NCBI GenBank assembly: GCA_013399015.1
Contig: VWZX01010904.1
Location: 31,146 to 95,145, forward strand
Reading direction: 5' to 3'
Origin: Galbula dea
Lineage: Eukaryota; Chordata; Aves; Piciformes; Galbulidae
Length of the DNA: 64,000 bases
The notes beneath the pieces are model-generated. The model did no database searches and had not been told where the DNA came from. It saw only the letters and a list, made by a program, of their open reading frames with translations. Below are positions 48,799 through 61,622 of this stretch, piece after piece. The position numbers and the translations under genes are program-made. Numbering within the stretch: the stretch's first letter is position 1; the number at the start of each line of letters is the position of its first letter.

Positions 48799-50053
48799 CA
48801 GAGCCTCTGTATTTCTGTAGAACAACTGCAAAATGGAAGCAGATGTGAGCAACCAGAGGGAAGGAATGCCTTGAGCTGGTTGATTTGACAAACCTGATGC
48901 ACTAGGAAAAAAATATACATTATTCTTAAAACAACTGCTCCTAAATTGCACTGAGCTTGAGGACTTCAGAACAAACCCTGTGCCAAAAAGCTCATCCATG
49001 ACTGCATTAAGTGCTCTCAGAAACACCAATCTTCTCCTTTTTTTTTCCTTCTAGAAATAAGCAGCATTTCTATTTCTGTTTGGTTCTTCTTCCCTTCAGA
49101 CAACAGCACACTGCTCTCCATGCCTCCTCCCTGACCTGCCCACATCTCTCCACTGCAAACATCATTATCTGCCTGACAAACATGCTCTAGCTGACAGCCC
49201 TGCATCAAGGGCAGGTTCAAACAGCAGTACAGTGCAGCACAAGTCACTGGTGAGCTTATTAACAGAGCTCTGGAGGAACCTACTGCTCTGCTGGGAGAAT
49301 TGGGAAATAAAACAACAAATCACAACCACTTGCATTTTAAGGAACATAGAAAACAAGATGAGGATTTGGGGGTTGGTTGGGGTTTTTTTGCCTCTTTTAT
49401 CAGCCAGAAAAACACATGAACTATTAAACCTTTGCCTTGAAAGGGCCTAGAACAGGCAAGAAAAAGCTACAGAGGGAATTAGAAGCAGACAACATTTGGA
49501 TTTTTTTCAGCTCCCTTTTTAGCACTATTGATAATCAGCTTCCAGCCTCAACCAAAGAACTTAAAATGCAGTTTGACTTCAAGGCATTTTAGTTTTTATG
49601 TTGTTAATCAAAACATGCCAGTTAATATGCATTCCTTGATTCATGTTCTCCTCTGTTTAAACCCAAATGTGATCAGCTTCAATGCAAATATTGAAACACC
49701 ACCACCATTAATATTTTCAGAAGGCTATTAAATGGCTCTTCCTTCCATTTAAATTAGAACTCTGAAGTGACTAACACTGTATTGTGATGTCTGAGACTCA
49801 GGGGCTAGATTTATCAGAGAGCCAACCCTAAAAAGTCTTTAAATGCCATTAGCTAAAGAGATAAAGACCACACTGCCAAGCCTCTTTCCAAACACTCCTT
49901 GCAGCACTAATGTGAAGATCAATCTCAACTGGAGTTTGATCACAATCTGGAGTTAAACTTTGCTTTTTGTCTGCCTTCTGAGAGAAATTACTTTGACTCC
50001 TTACCCTCCATCCCCACCCCCTCTCCTCCCTTTCCAACATCACCTGCTTTGGA

Positions 50054-50370
50054 AAGATGGATGGATGGAGAGATGATGGGTGGATACATGGATGCATGGA
50101 TAGATGATGGACAGACAGATAGACAGATAGATGGAAATACAGATGATGGATAAATGGATAGATAAATGGATGGAGAGATGGAAAGACAGATGATGGATAG
50201 ATAGATACATGGATGGAGAGGTGGAAAGGTAGATGATGGATAAATAGGTACATAGATGGATAGAGAGATGGAAAGATGGATGGATCCCTACATAAGACAG
50301 ATGGATAGGTACAGACAGACAGATGGAAAGATGGATGGATAGATACACAGACAGATGGATGGATAGGTGA
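50054..50370. repeat. Tetranucleotide microsatellite (GATG/GATA/GACA)n
   Basis: About 317 bp of GATGGATGGATAGATAGACA-type units, imperfect. It should be length-polymorphic. Confidence 0.95.
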
Positions 50371-50591
50371 TAGGAGAGAGATGCTGTTTCCTGAAGTCCC
50401 TACTGAGCATGAGCAGAAAATGGCATTTGAATAGCCAGCATTGTCTAAAGCACTGAATTATTCAGCTACCTAGCTGAGCCTTGCTCCCTTGTGTCTGTCC
50501 TAGTTACTTTAGCTTCTCAGTTAGAACTGAGAGGAACAAGACTGAGGCACAGAGAAAGCTCAAAGAGCAGCCAGCTTTTAGCTTTAAATAT

Positions 50592-50812
50592 TCACAGAAT
50601 GATAGAATAGGTTGGGTTGGAAGGGACCTGAAAGATCACCCAGTTCCAACCCCACCCCAGCCATGGGGCAGAGATGCCACTCACTAGACCAGGTTGCCCA
50701 GGGTCACATCCAGCCTGGCCTTGAACACTGCCAGGGATGGAGCATCCACAACCTCTCTGGGCAACCTGTGCCAGTGTCTCAGCACCCTCTGGGGAAAGAA
50801 TTTCATCCTAAC
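50592..50812 (-). mobile_element. CR1 LINE 3' end
   Basis: Antisense: CACAGAATGATAGAATAGGT through CACCCTCTGGGGAAAGAATT. It is the same subfamily as the copies at 45519 and 59970. Confidence 0.92.
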
Positions 50813-52022
50813 ATTTATCACTTAAGAGTATTTGTAAGGCAGAAAGTAACCAAAGATCTCCAAGCAGGCAGACAAAACCCAGGCTGCTTTCTGACTTTTT
50901 CAATGGCAAACCAAATGATGATAAAATCAGAGTTTCCCTATTAGGGGCTGTTAAAATGCTGGAGGTTAGGGGCTGAGGTGATGTAAAGCCACCCCCAGCT
51001 AGCCTGAGGAACACATTCCTTATTCAAGCCTCAGAACTACTCTGCACATTAAGATGTCAGAGATCCTTGCTGTTTAGGCACTGCCTTCTGTAACAATCAG
51101 ACCCTTGGCCACTCAAGGAGAGAAAAAGCCTAATGCCATGTTTCTCCAGACATGCTTCTCCTAGGACACTCTGATTAGCTCTCTGCAGCACAGGACTGAG
51201 CCCTAGCAAACCACAGCATGAAAATCACTTCTGGAAGGCTGCTTGCAAACAAGGAACACAATGACATCTTACTTCTGCTCTCCATCATCCTCCCAACCCC
51301 ACAGGCATTTAAGGTGCCCAGCATCTGGTTTCTTTACCCCACAGTAACTGTTCCCCACTGACATTTGCTGTTCAAATGCTCTTTGTTCCTTCACCCTTCC
51401 ACATCTCAGGTTGTAGCATCCAAGCCTTGCCTGAGTGGATGCTGGGATCCTCATGGCCAGAGCTCTTTGCACTTCTCAGTTTTATCAGTTCTCTTGGCAG
51501 TGAGCAGCCTGACAAAGCCCAGGAGCCACTTTAACCCCAGGTTGGCTGGATGGAAATGCAGCAATCTGACTCAAATCATGGAACTGGTTAGGATTTGGAA
51601 AGACATTTCAGAAGTTGCCTCCTGCATTCCTCTGCTGAGGAAAGGAAAAGAGAAGTCCTCTTCAGTGTCCTCTTCTACAGCATGAACCTCCACTTTGGGC
51701 TCCACAGAAGTCAGGAAAGAAGAAGCTGGCAGATCCAGACACTGAGGGCATCTTCTCCAGGGTGCACCAACAACTTCAGACCAACAGGGAGGGGAGGAGA
51801 CCAAGCTCTGCAGAAGAGGCCAGAGGCAGCCTTGCCATGGCCACAACACTTGTGTGCACAGAAAGGCTGGAGCAACAAAGAACCTGGCACCCATGACCAA
51901 ACACCTCCAGTGACACCAATGGCATGAGCAAACAGTGACATTCCAGCCCTGCCCATAGGTCAGGACATGCTTCAGGTGCTCAGAGACACCAGAGGTCTTC
52001 TGGTGCTCTAACAATTCCACAC

Positions 52023-52860
52023 TTGACCAGTAAGTCCATTTTTGGGGTATGGAAGGCAAGTGTTGGTTGTCTGGTTAGATTATGCTTTATGCTGTCATTT
52101 CTAAACTCAAAGAAGGAACTGCATGACAAAAAAACCTCAAATAAATGAATAAAATGAATAAAATTAAAATCTTTTTAGCCAAAAAAATCAAAGAAATTAA
52201 TAAAAAAATCTTTTTAGCAAAAAAAAAAAATCAAATAAATGAATAAAAAATCATTTTAGCAAAAAAATTCAAATAAATGACTAAAAAAAATCAAATAAAT
52301 GAATAAAAAAATCAAATAAATGAATAAAAATCAAATAAGTGACTAAAAAAATCAAATAAATGAATAAAAAATCAAATAAATGAATAAAAAAATCAAATAA
52401 ATGAATAAAAANTTGACCAGTAAGTCCATTTTTGGGGTATGGAAGGCAAGTGTTGGTTGTCTGGTTAGATTATGCTTTATGCTGTCATTTCTAAACTCAG
52501 CAAAGAAGGAACTGCATGACAAAAAAACCTCAAATAAATGAATAAAATGAATAAAATTAAAATCTTTTTAGCCAAAAAAATCAAAGAAATTAATAAAAAA
52601 ATCTTTTTAGCAAAAAAAAAAAATCAAATAAATGAATAAAAAATCATTTTAGCAAAAAAATTCAAATAAATGACTAAAAAAAATCAAATAAATGAATAAA
52701 AAAATCAAATAAATGAATAAAAATCAAATAAGTGACTAAAAAAATCAAATAANAATGAATAAAATAATTCTTTTTAGCAAAAAAAGTAGAAAATAAATGA
52801 ATAAAATACAATCTTTTCAGCAATAAAATAAAATAAATTAATAAAATAAAAATGAAAATC
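52023..52860. repeat. Duplicated segment plus (AAATCAAATAAATGAAT)n low-complexity, with single-base gaps
   Basis: The block starting TTGACCAGTAAGTCCATTTT at 52023 is repeated at 52413 for about 340 bp. The copies appear identical except for a 3-base insertion (GCA) in the second, near 52500. Single Ns at 52412 and 52753 mark the exact ends of the two copies. The rest is imperfect AAATAAATGAATAAAA repeats to about 52860. Confidence 0.92.
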
Positions 52861-53729
52861 CTTTTAGGAAGGCCAGGAAGGCTAAAGGGTGATGCAAAGG
52901 GAGTGCAGAAGGTGGTAGGTGTCCAGAAGAGACCTTTTTGCCTTCTGCAGTGCTCTCAGAGCAGGGATGAAGGAGCTCAGAGCTGCTGCACTAGCAGCCT
53001 CTGAAGATGAGCTAATTACCAGCCACAGCAACCACTCTGACTTGCAGAGCTCCAGACTTCCCAGCTGTGGAAAGCAGCTGAGAGAACAAAGCCCACAGCA
53101 AGCAGAGCTGGTGACACCACCAAATGACCATGTCTTCTCTTCTTCTCTTGGAGGCATCTTCCCTCCTGCCCCCCTTCTGCATCTGCCTCCATGTGATGGA
53201 TGGAGAGCTGACACCATCCCCAGGCTGGGAGGGAAGGAATCCCCAGCAAGTCCAAGACAATGCCTGAGTGAAAACGAGATTTAATGCAGTGCCTGCTGTG
53301 GATTCCTCTCCTGATTGTGCTTCTGTGGGAAGAAACCCCCAGCCCTGGAACAGCCTTGGAAGCCAAAGAGGACATGGAAAGCTGGGAATTTCTTGGCTGC
53401 CATCTACTGTTCACAACCGTCCTGTAGCACACAGGAGGAGGAAACAGAGCACAGACGATGAGCACTCACTGACAGCTCTCCTCACCCTGCTTGGATCAAA
53501 CCCACGTCTCTGGACTGCTGCTAGAAACCACTCTGGCTCCATCAGGATTCTCTCTACACCTTCTCATCAGTCCCAAGAAGGACAAACACAAAAGCTTGCA
53601 AGCCACACTGATGTAGGGAAGGAAAACTGTAATATTTTTAGTATTTCTAAGAGAACTTCAGTCTCTTTGTCCTTTTCATCTTCTCTGCCTCTCTGCTGCC
53701 CCAAAGAAGCCACCATGACAGACTCCCAG

Positions 53730-53775
53730 AATCATTGTGACTGAAAAAAGACCTCTGAGATCATTTGAGTCATCC
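53730..53775 (-). mobile_element. CR1 LINE extreme 3' end (diverged)
   Basis: Antisense: CAGAATCATTGTGACTGAAA, then GACCTCTGAGATCATTTGAG. Only about 46 bp. Confidence 0.6.
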
Positions 53776-54139
53776 TGCAGAGCTGAGGAATGAGACAGGC
53801 TGGAGAGAAAAGGGAAGCTGCCTCTTCATGTCTGCTCCCTAGGATGAGCTGGAAATGAGGTTTAGGTGGCATAGGGCACCAGGCTGTCACAGGTCAGGGC
53901 AAAAGCTGAAGGGCAAATCATCTGCAGTAAAGGAGAACCAGGAGTGGACTGAGAGACCTCAGGCCTGCAAGGACAAAACCATCTGAAATGAGGTTTGTGG
54001 GCTAATTCTGCCACTCACTTCCAGGCTTTAATCATGTGATTAGAAACTGAAGACTCATCCTCATCAAAAAATGCTGGGAGCCAATTAAGGGCTTCACCTG
54101 AGAGCACCTACCAACCTTGGCTTTACCAGCTAGTCCAAA

Positions 54140-54262
54140 GCCACCCACAGCAGGTCCCACAGGTTCAGGTTGCTCAGGTCCTGTCTGGTCAGGTTTTGAA
54201 CAGGATGGAGATGTCAAACCTCTCTGGGCAACCAGTTCACCACCCTCACCAGCCAACTTGTC
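54140..54262 (-). mobile_element. CR1 LINE fragment (diverged)
   Basis: Antisense: GGTTTTGAACAGGATGGAGA, then CTCTCTGGGCAACCAGTTCA, lacking its 3' border. Confidence 0.65.
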
Positions 54263-54814
54263 TCCTACTGAGTCACCTGCTTGGCATGTTGAAGAATCAG
54301 CACTTCCACAAACCCTACTCTCTGTCTCTATTAGATGCCCAGCATGAGGAAGCTAACCAGGTAATTCCAGTCTCCAGGGAACAAACTTCTCCCTCTCACA
54401 CCAAGGTCTCAGAGGGTGAAACAGCTTCTCAGGGATGGTTGCAGAAGATGACAACTTCAAGTGTAACACACATGAAAGAAGTGAGCCCTAACAGATGGCC
54501 TAATCCTAACTTCAGCTTTCACCAAGTCTTTCAGCACTCCAGAAAGTTCTGGGTGGTTTGCAAAAAAGTAGGCATGAAGCTGTCACCAGTCTGGAAGGTG
54601 GCTGAGGAATGCAAGGAGGTCAGGGCTTATATTGGAATAAACAGGAGAAAATGATAAGAAAAGACCCAACCCAATCCAAAACCAAAGCAAGCCAAGAAAT
54701 TCAAACAACAAAAAATGAAGCAGCTAGAAAAAGGGAATGATGGAAGCTTGTGGGTGGGGATGTAACTCTCTGAGTCCTCTATGTCCAGGAAGAGAATTTG
54801 GGACTTCAACCTAC

Positions 54815-54878
54815 CTGGTTTGAAATGGGGTAGAGAGTGGACTCCAGGCCATGTGTCTTCATTGGGTGTCCCAAGTAC
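54815..54878 (-). CDS. CDK14: CDK14 internal coding exon (late kinase domain)
   Basis: On the minus strand this 64-bp exon encodes VLGTPNEDTWPGVHSLPHFK plus P and the first base of the next codon. This is the CMGC-kinase segment after subdomain IX, and LGTPNEDTWPGV is characteristic of the PFTAIRE kinase CDK14. The protein is a cyclin-Y-partnered Ser/Thr kinase at the plasma membrane that phosphorylates LRP6 in Wnt signalling (family knowledge). The exon is preceded by a very long pyrimidine tract (54886-54950 read on minus) and an AG acceptor at 54879-54880. It is followed by a GTAGG donor starting at 54814. It enters in phase 0 and leaves in phase 1, which fits the next exon at 47503. The paralogue CDK15 is less likely because the downstream exons match CDK14 closely. 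Identification rests on recalled family sequence, not a search. Confidence 0.95.
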
Positions 54879-55461
54879 CTGTGCACAAAAAAAGGAGGAG
54901 AAAAAAAAAAGGGGGGGAAAAAAGAGAAAAATAAAAAGAAGAGAAACCCAAAAATTGCTTTAATGGAAAAGACTCAACAAGCCAAAGCATTGCACAGTCA
55001 CTCCTCACTCTGGCTTCCAATCTAAACCTTAAACAGGTTTAATTACTGAGGGGAAAAAAATCAAACTCCTACCATGGTTTTAAGGTACCAAGGAGTCAGT
55101 AACATCTAACTGTTCATGGCAGGTTATCTATTTAACCAGTACATGTTAAAGCTACTTTTCATGGATAGGTGTCCAGCTGCCTGCATGTCTCAGAGCACTG
55201 GTGGTACAGAGGACAGATATTATAGCTCTGAAATCATTTCAATCCCTACTGAAGTGATTTCATCCCTCTAAGCTGACCAGATACTTCATAGATGCTGGGA
55301 CAGAAGAGTTGCACAGCTGAAGTGGATGACCAAGAGCATGGCATGAACAAGAAGGTAAAGTGAAAAGTTGCCATTTGAAGTTGACATAAGACACAGAAAA
55401 ACAGTAATATGTTAGGAAATAGAGACTTTAGTGACTCATGCAGTAGCTTTTGTTTCTCTTC

Positions 55462-55670
55462 ACTCCCCTGAGCCTCCTCTTCTCCAAACTAACCAAGCCC
55501 AGTTCCCTCAGCTGCTCCTCACAACACTTGTGCTCCAGACCCTTCCCCAGCTTCCTTGCCCTTCTCTGGACACACTCCAGCACCTCCATGTCCTTCTTGG
55601 AGTGAGGAGCCCAAAACTGACCCCATAATTTGAGGTCTGCTCTAGCCCTGCTGCCACACTAGTGCTGATA
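55462..55670 (-). mobile_element. CR1 LINE internal fragment
   Basis: Antisense: GAGCCTCCTCTTCTCCAAAC through CTGCTGCCACACTAGTGCTG. It lacks both the 3' end and the coding region. Confidence 0.88.
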
Positions 55671-55933
55671 GAAAACTAATATGTATTAGTGTCTGCTGCC
55701 ATATAAATATGCTTTAAAAGCATTAAAGGAAGGACCCTCTAGAAGAGCTGTTGCACTTCTTCAGCTCCATAAACTTGTTCATGTTGATAAAATTCAGGCT
55801 TAAGAAAAAACAGTTAGAACCAAGCCTGGGAAGCTAAAACACAAACAATTTCTCTTTGACTCTGCCAGAAATATCTTCCACAAAATTTAGAAATGGCCTT
55901 AAAATCCTGAGGCAAAAGTAAGTGACCTCTTAA

Positions 55934-56145
55934 ATAGAATGACAGAATGGTTATTGTTGGAAGGGTCCTTTAGAGGTCACCTAGTCCAGCCTCTGCCATG
56001 AGCAGGGACACTTAGAACTAGATCAGGTTGGCCAGAGCCCAGCACAACCTGACCTGGGATGGTTCCAGGGATGGAACATCTCCCACCTCTCTGGACAACC
56101 TGGGCCAGGCTCTCACCACCCTCACTATGAGAAATTCTTCCCTAG
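55934..56145 (-). mobile_element. CR1 LINE 3' end
   Basis: Antisense: ATAGAATGACAGAATGGTTA through CACTATGAGAAATTCTTCCC. Confidence 0.88.
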
Positions 56146-57053
56146 GTGGTGTGCTTTCTGACTCTGGGGTCTCCAATCTGTAAAGCACTTTACAATACTA
56201 ACATGTTTTTCATCTAATTGCTCCACTACCAACTCCAACCAGCAAGGAATCCAACAGAGATGTAGGATGAGCAGTGAAAACAGAGCACCAAGGTGTCAGA
56301 GAAGCTAAGGTGACCCCAGAGGTGCAGAGAGGCAGGATAGGTTCATGTGGTTATTGGGATATGCAGATGCACTGATTGGATTTGTACACAGTTTGTAGGT
56401 CCTTCTGAGGTATGTCTTCATCAGCATCTTGGCCCTGCAAGCCTGACTCATCAGCACACAATAATCATTTCATTATTGGCACAAAGGAGAGCACAAATCT
56501 CTTGTTAGATACAGAAGAAGGTGGAAGCCTCGTTGACACTGGCACTAAACCAATTTGCAGATGCTCACTTAGCTTCTGCATTCATCCAGCTCCTGGTGCC
56601 AAGCCCAGCCTAGACCAGGAGAGGGAGCCCAGGAATTAGAAACCAGACATCCTTCCTCAGTTTAAAAGTGAACAACAAGGGTCCTCAGCTTTGCAGATCA
56701 AAGGGATGTTCTCTAAGTGTCCCAAGAACATCAGCCACATCCTCCTAAAAGCTTGACCTCAACCATGGCTTATTTTAGAGGAGACTTCAGGCAGCTAAGG
56801 CACTCTACAGCTGAGAGTAAACCCACCCAGCAAGACCTGAAACTTCCAGTGCAAGGCAGAGTATTTCTCAGACCAACTCAAGGCAGAGCCTGCAGCTAAG
56901 AAATGGGTTATTCTGATTTTTAAAGGAACACTGGGTCCAGCAGGAGAGGACTTGATGGGAGATCGCTTCTGTAATGAATCTGAGGGGACTCCACTTCTCT
57001 TTCACTACTTTTCCAATCCATTTCTTTAACAACATTCTAGCACAGGTAGAGAG

Positions 57054-57299
57054 GTGGGGGTTGGTCTCTTCTCCCAGGTGACTAGTGATAGGAGAAGGGG
57101 AAATGGCCTCAAGTTGCACCAGGGGAGGTTCAGGTTGGGTATTAGGAAGAATTCCTTCCCTGCCAGAGTGGTTAGGCATTGGCCCAGGCTGCCCAGGGCA
57201 GTGGTGGAGTCACCATCCCTGGAGGGGTTCAAAAACCATGTAGATGTGGTATTTAGTGGCATGGTGGTGACAGGTTGACAGTTAGACCTGATGATCATC
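57054..57299 (+). mobile_element. CR1 LINE 3' end
   Basis: Plus-sense: GGGGAAATGGCCTCAAGTTG through GTTAGACCTGATGATCATCC. The terminal octamer is lost. Confidence 0.9.
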
Positions 57300-58931
57300 C
57301 TTCTGCCACAACATGGAAATTCACAGGATCTGACTATCACCAAGCAAGGAGGAGAAGGCAGCAGGGACACAGCTGTGGTTTGGGCTAAGATGACACAGTT
57401 AGTGCCCACAGAAAGAGACCTGTGAGCATCACCTTGCAAGAGATGCTTTTTTCAGCAGCAATCAGCCTTGCTTGGATGAGGTGGGATTAGGCAACCCAAA
57501 GCAATGGCTTCTGACACCTGCTAGAAAGGAGATGGAGAGCACAGGTAGCAGCATGGTGCTGCTACCTTGCACCAGCATGCTGAAGGATCTGCCTTGTTTT
57601 GCAGCTTGCAAAAGAGAATTATGGGACCAACATGGAAAAGGAAAGCAGAGGAGGAAGGGAGAACCCCAATGAACTCCAGAAGCTGTTCTCTTACAGCTGA
57701 CCTCCTCACCCTGACTATCCTGTCACAGTCCACCACTTCTCATCCCAAGCATGCCACCAGGAGTCCTATCTTCTTCTATATTTTAACACTTTTTTCTTTC
57801 CATTTCCTGTTCCAAACCCATGACAAGAATCACCAATGGACTGCAAAGAAACTTTTACTGCCCACTGAGAACTCTCTGGGTAAAATAAAGATCAACTTGC
57901 TTGCTTTCTCTCCTGATAATCTGTTTCTCAGGGAGGTAAACATTCAGCTTGCCTGGGGTGATATCCTGTTTTATTCAGACCTAATTGCTAAGAGAAGAAT
58001 AATCAACACCTTTCCCATCTGGGAGGGATGAAATGTTTTCCAGGGACCAGGATGGGGATGGTTTCTGTAAGGAAAACTCCCAAACCTCCTGGGGTTCTGC
58101 TGCTCCACACTCCATCCTCTCTCATAAACAAGAGAAAATGACCCCCTCATTCAGAACTTGCTGTTCAAAAGCAGAATCAGATCCCAATTTCATCTGGAGG
58201 GTGAGAAATCTGTTTAAGCCAAAAGAAGAGATCTCCAACACAAGAAGGCAGCCAAGGACCAAACATCCTTAACTGCCAGCTGGGTCAGCATTGTGCCACT
58301 CCACCACCACAATTAATCATGCTGTCCTGCTTCCAATCCAAACCCCACATTCCCTATTTAATAAGGTCATTCTGGGGAACCATTTAGCCAGAGAAGTCAT
58401 CTGAATCTCCTGTGAGAGGGGCAGCAGTGCAGATCTTTCCCATCATTAAGAAGGGACAAGCATTCCCATTCCCACCTCAGTGTTTGGAGGGACAAAGCTG
58501 TGCAGAGCTGAAGTAATGCTTTAACCTTTGTTAGATCTGATGGTTCTCATGGAAAGGCAATGGTTTGGACTCCAACAAGACCAAGAACATGCAGCCTCTG
58601 GGATTCTTCAGGGTTTGGGAGCACCAGAGCAGAATGAGAAATGAGCTCAGCATGCAAATGAGTTTCCTTTCCTTAGACAACACTGATGGAAATCAGGCTG
58701 AGCAGTTTGCTGAACTGTCAAGTTTTTCCATGTTAGGTCAACTTTATGAGCAAACAAAGTTTAGTCAACTAAAAGTCAGGAGGAGAAATCCTTTTTTCTC
58801 TTCTTTTTTTCCCCCCTACAATAAAAAAAGGGATTTATTGGAAAATGGCCTAGAATTTTAACTAGGAAAAGTTACATGCTGGATGTGAAAAACACCACCT
58901 TCTTTTCTTTTCCTTCAGGATCATCAAGATC

Positions 58932-59290
58932 CTGGCTTGGATCAGCACTAGTGTGGCAGCAGGGCTAGGGCAGGGATTGGCCTCCTGGACTCAGCACTGG
59001 GGAGGCCACATCTCCAATCCTGGGGTCAGGTTTGGGCTCCTTACTCCAAGAAGGACATGGAGGTGCTGGAGAGTGTCCAGAGAAGGGCAAGAAAGGTGGG
59101 GAAGGGTCTGGAGCACAAGTGTGTGAGGAGCAGCTGAGGGAACTGGGCTTGGTTAGGCTGGAGAAGAGGAGGCTCAGGGGAGACCTTCTCACTCTCTGCA
59201 GCTCCCTGAGAGGAGGCTGGAGCCAGGTGGGACTTGGGCTCCTCTCCCAGGTGACTAGAGATAGGAGAAGAGGAAATGGCCTCATGTTGT
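58932..59290 (+). mobile_element. CR1 LINE internal fragment
   Basis: Plus-sense: TCAGCACTAGTGTGGCAGCA through GAAATGGCCTCATGTTG, where homology stops abruptly. Confidence 0.9.
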
Positions 59291-59542
59291 GCCCTTTGTC
59301 TGGGTGAGTTGACCCAGCTAATGCCACAGCCCCTCCTGAGCAGTCACTGTTAGGTAGATCTCAACCACCTCTGCCATGCTCAGGGAAGTGTGGTGTTACC
59401 ACTTGATATTCTCTGTGAGCACCAAGTCTGTGCAGTAGTGAAGACCAAAGGAGGAACTTCATCCTTTAGCTTAGTATTTGCCTCCTTCCCTGGAGTTGCT
59501 ACAAAACCATCTGGCCCCAAGGCTGAGTTATGTGCTCTAAGT

Positions 59543-59620
59543 GACCCTGCTGGAGCAGGGAGGTTGGACTGGATGACCTCTGGTGCTCCCTTCCAACCTG
59601 AACCACTCTGGGATTCTCTG
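59543..59620 (+). mobile_element. CR1 LINE extreme 3' end
   Basis: Plus-sense: GTTGGACTGGATGACCTCTG, then CTTCCAACCTGAACCACTCT, then GGGATTCTCTG. Confidence 0.82.
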
Positions 59621-59969
59621 CTAACAAGTTAGAAATACATTCAGCAACTATTTGAGTATTTGTTGACTCAGAGGCTGCTGACTGACAGCTGCAGTGAGGC
59701 TTCCTCCAGCTCTGCTGGGCATGATGGATGACAGCTGGGTGTCAAGTTTAATACCCAAAAGAGAGAGAGAGAGACAGAAATGGAATTGCCTCAATGTGAA
59801 GTTGTTTCTTCCCATCAGCAGCTCAGCAGTTCAGTTTCCATGTGCTGCTTGCATGAGAGAAATACCTTTGCAGCAGAGAGGAAAGCTGTTGCACCAAGGC
59901 AGAGAGCTGGGAGGAGGAGGAACAGAGCAGGCATCACCACACACCCAGCACTGTAGAGCCTCAGGACAG

Positions 59970-60385
59970 AACCACAGAATCATAGGCTGGCTTGGGTTGA
60001 AAGGGAGCTTCAAGATCATCCAGTTCCAATCCCCTGCCATGGGCAGGGATGCCACCCACTAGAGCAGGTTGCCCAAGGCCACATCTAGCCTGGCCTTGAA
60101 CACAGCCAGGGATGGAGCAGCCACAGCTTCTCTGGGTAACCTGTTCCAGTGTCTCACCACCCTCTGAGGAAAGAATTCCTTCCTACCATCTCCTCTACCT
60201 CTCCTCTCTTTCAGTTTCAAACCATCACCCCTTGTCCTATCACTCTCTGCCCACAGAAAAAGTCTCCTTCCCTCTTTTTCAGAAGCTCCCTTGAAGTACT
60301 GAAAGGTCACAGTAAGATCTCCCTGGAGCCTTCTCTTCTCCAGGCTGCACAACCCCAACTCTCTCAGCCTGTGCTCATCCCAGCA
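59970..60385 (-). mobile_element. CR1 LINE 3' end
   Basis: An antisense copy of about 415 bp: CCACAGAATCATAGGCTGGC through CAACCCCAACTCTCTCAGCC. Confidence 0.93.
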
Positions 60386-61369
60386 GAGGTATCTCCAAGC
60401 CCAGGATCAAATGAAATCCCCAGTGACAGAAATACATTAGCAGTAGAGAGGAAAACTCTTGCACTGAGGCAGAGAGAATATTACAGCTGAGCTGACTGAG
60501 CTGCTGAGCAACTCATCTGGAAAAAAGAAAGAGAAAAAAGAAAAGAAAAGAAAACAAAACAAAACCCCCAAAAGTAAGACCAGGAAAATTCTTTTTCTCA
60601 CCTAATAATCCTGGGGAGCCAACATACATCAAGCCCTGCATATTAAGCCTGCTGCTCAGCATCCCAGAACAGCATGATCCTAGAATCAGATCAGAAGCTT
60701 GCTAGCTCCCTTCCTTTGTCAACTCAGGTCTTGATCTCCTCCTCATCTCCATTTGGAATGGATTGCTGAAGCCATGTGGAGCCCAGAGAAGCAGTGGGGG
60801 TTCTATCAAGGTTTTTTTGCTTGCTCAGTCTGCAGTAAATGAAGGGAGCCAGTCCTGCTGCCCTGGGAATGTGGAGGTCCAGGTGACAGAATGTTTGAGG
60901 CAGAGCAGGCATTAATAATGAGCTCCAGTTGTGCTGGCTATGTGCTGGAGATAAGAGCACTCTTCCTGGATGCCTAAATACCCTGCTGCTTCCTACACTC
61001 AACCTTAGCAGCATTCCTGAAGCAAAGCAATTTAAAAATGTCTAACCATCACAAAAAACAACCCCCAAAAATCCATTGCAAGTGATTGAGGGTCAAGTGT
61101 GCCTCCTACAACAAACCCCAGCATGATGCTCACTGACTTCATGCCAAGCAGCAGCCTTCTGCTGCTCAGAAAGCAGGACTGTTCCCCTTCTGAATCCCAG
61201 GAGCAGAGTGAAAAATGGAAGTCTCCAACTGCTACAGAAATCCTTTTTCTCCCTAAAAATGAGGGGCAGATCAGCCTGCTTCTGATGGAGAGAGACTGGG
61301 ATAAAAGCAGCTGAGATAGTTGAAGTGGGGTAGGGGCAGAATCCCAGGAAGATATTCATTGTTAGCCAG

Positions 61370-61482
61370 AGAATCACAGACTGGTTTGGGTTGGAAGGGA
61401 CCTTCAAGATCATCAGGCTCCTACTCCCCTGCCATGGGCAGGGATGTCACCCACTAGAGCAGGTTGCCCAGGGCCACATCCA
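61370..61482 (-). mobile_element. CR1 LINE 3' end fragment
   Basis: Antisense: AGAATCACAGACTGGTTTGG through AGGTTGCCCAGGGCCACATC. Confidence 0.9.
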
Positions 61483-61539
61483 GAAGGCAATGAGGTCACT
61501 GGGGAGGCTGTGACCTCACTCCAGGGCACCTTGGAAGCT

Positions 61540-61622
61540 ACCAGTGGAATCTTTGGGAGGGCATCATGAGTTGGACTAGATGATCCTAATGGGTCCCTTC
61601 CAACTCTGGAGATTCTGTGATC
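61540..61622 (+). mobile_element. CR1 LINE extreme 3' end
   Basis: Plus-sense: GAGTTGGACTAGATGATCCT through GGAGATTCTGTGATC, facing the antisense piece just upstream. Confidence 0.8.

Larger units (their letters stand above)
47504..54814 (-). other. CDK14: CDK14 intron (7.3 kb)
   Basis: The intron is bounded by the two exons above with GT-AG ends. It holds CR1 fragments, a GATG/GATA array, and an AAATCAAATAAATGAAT-type low-complexity stretch with an apparent duplication. The unique parts (47560-48690, 48800-50050, 50820-52020, 52870-53730) show no supported gene. Confidence 0.85.
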
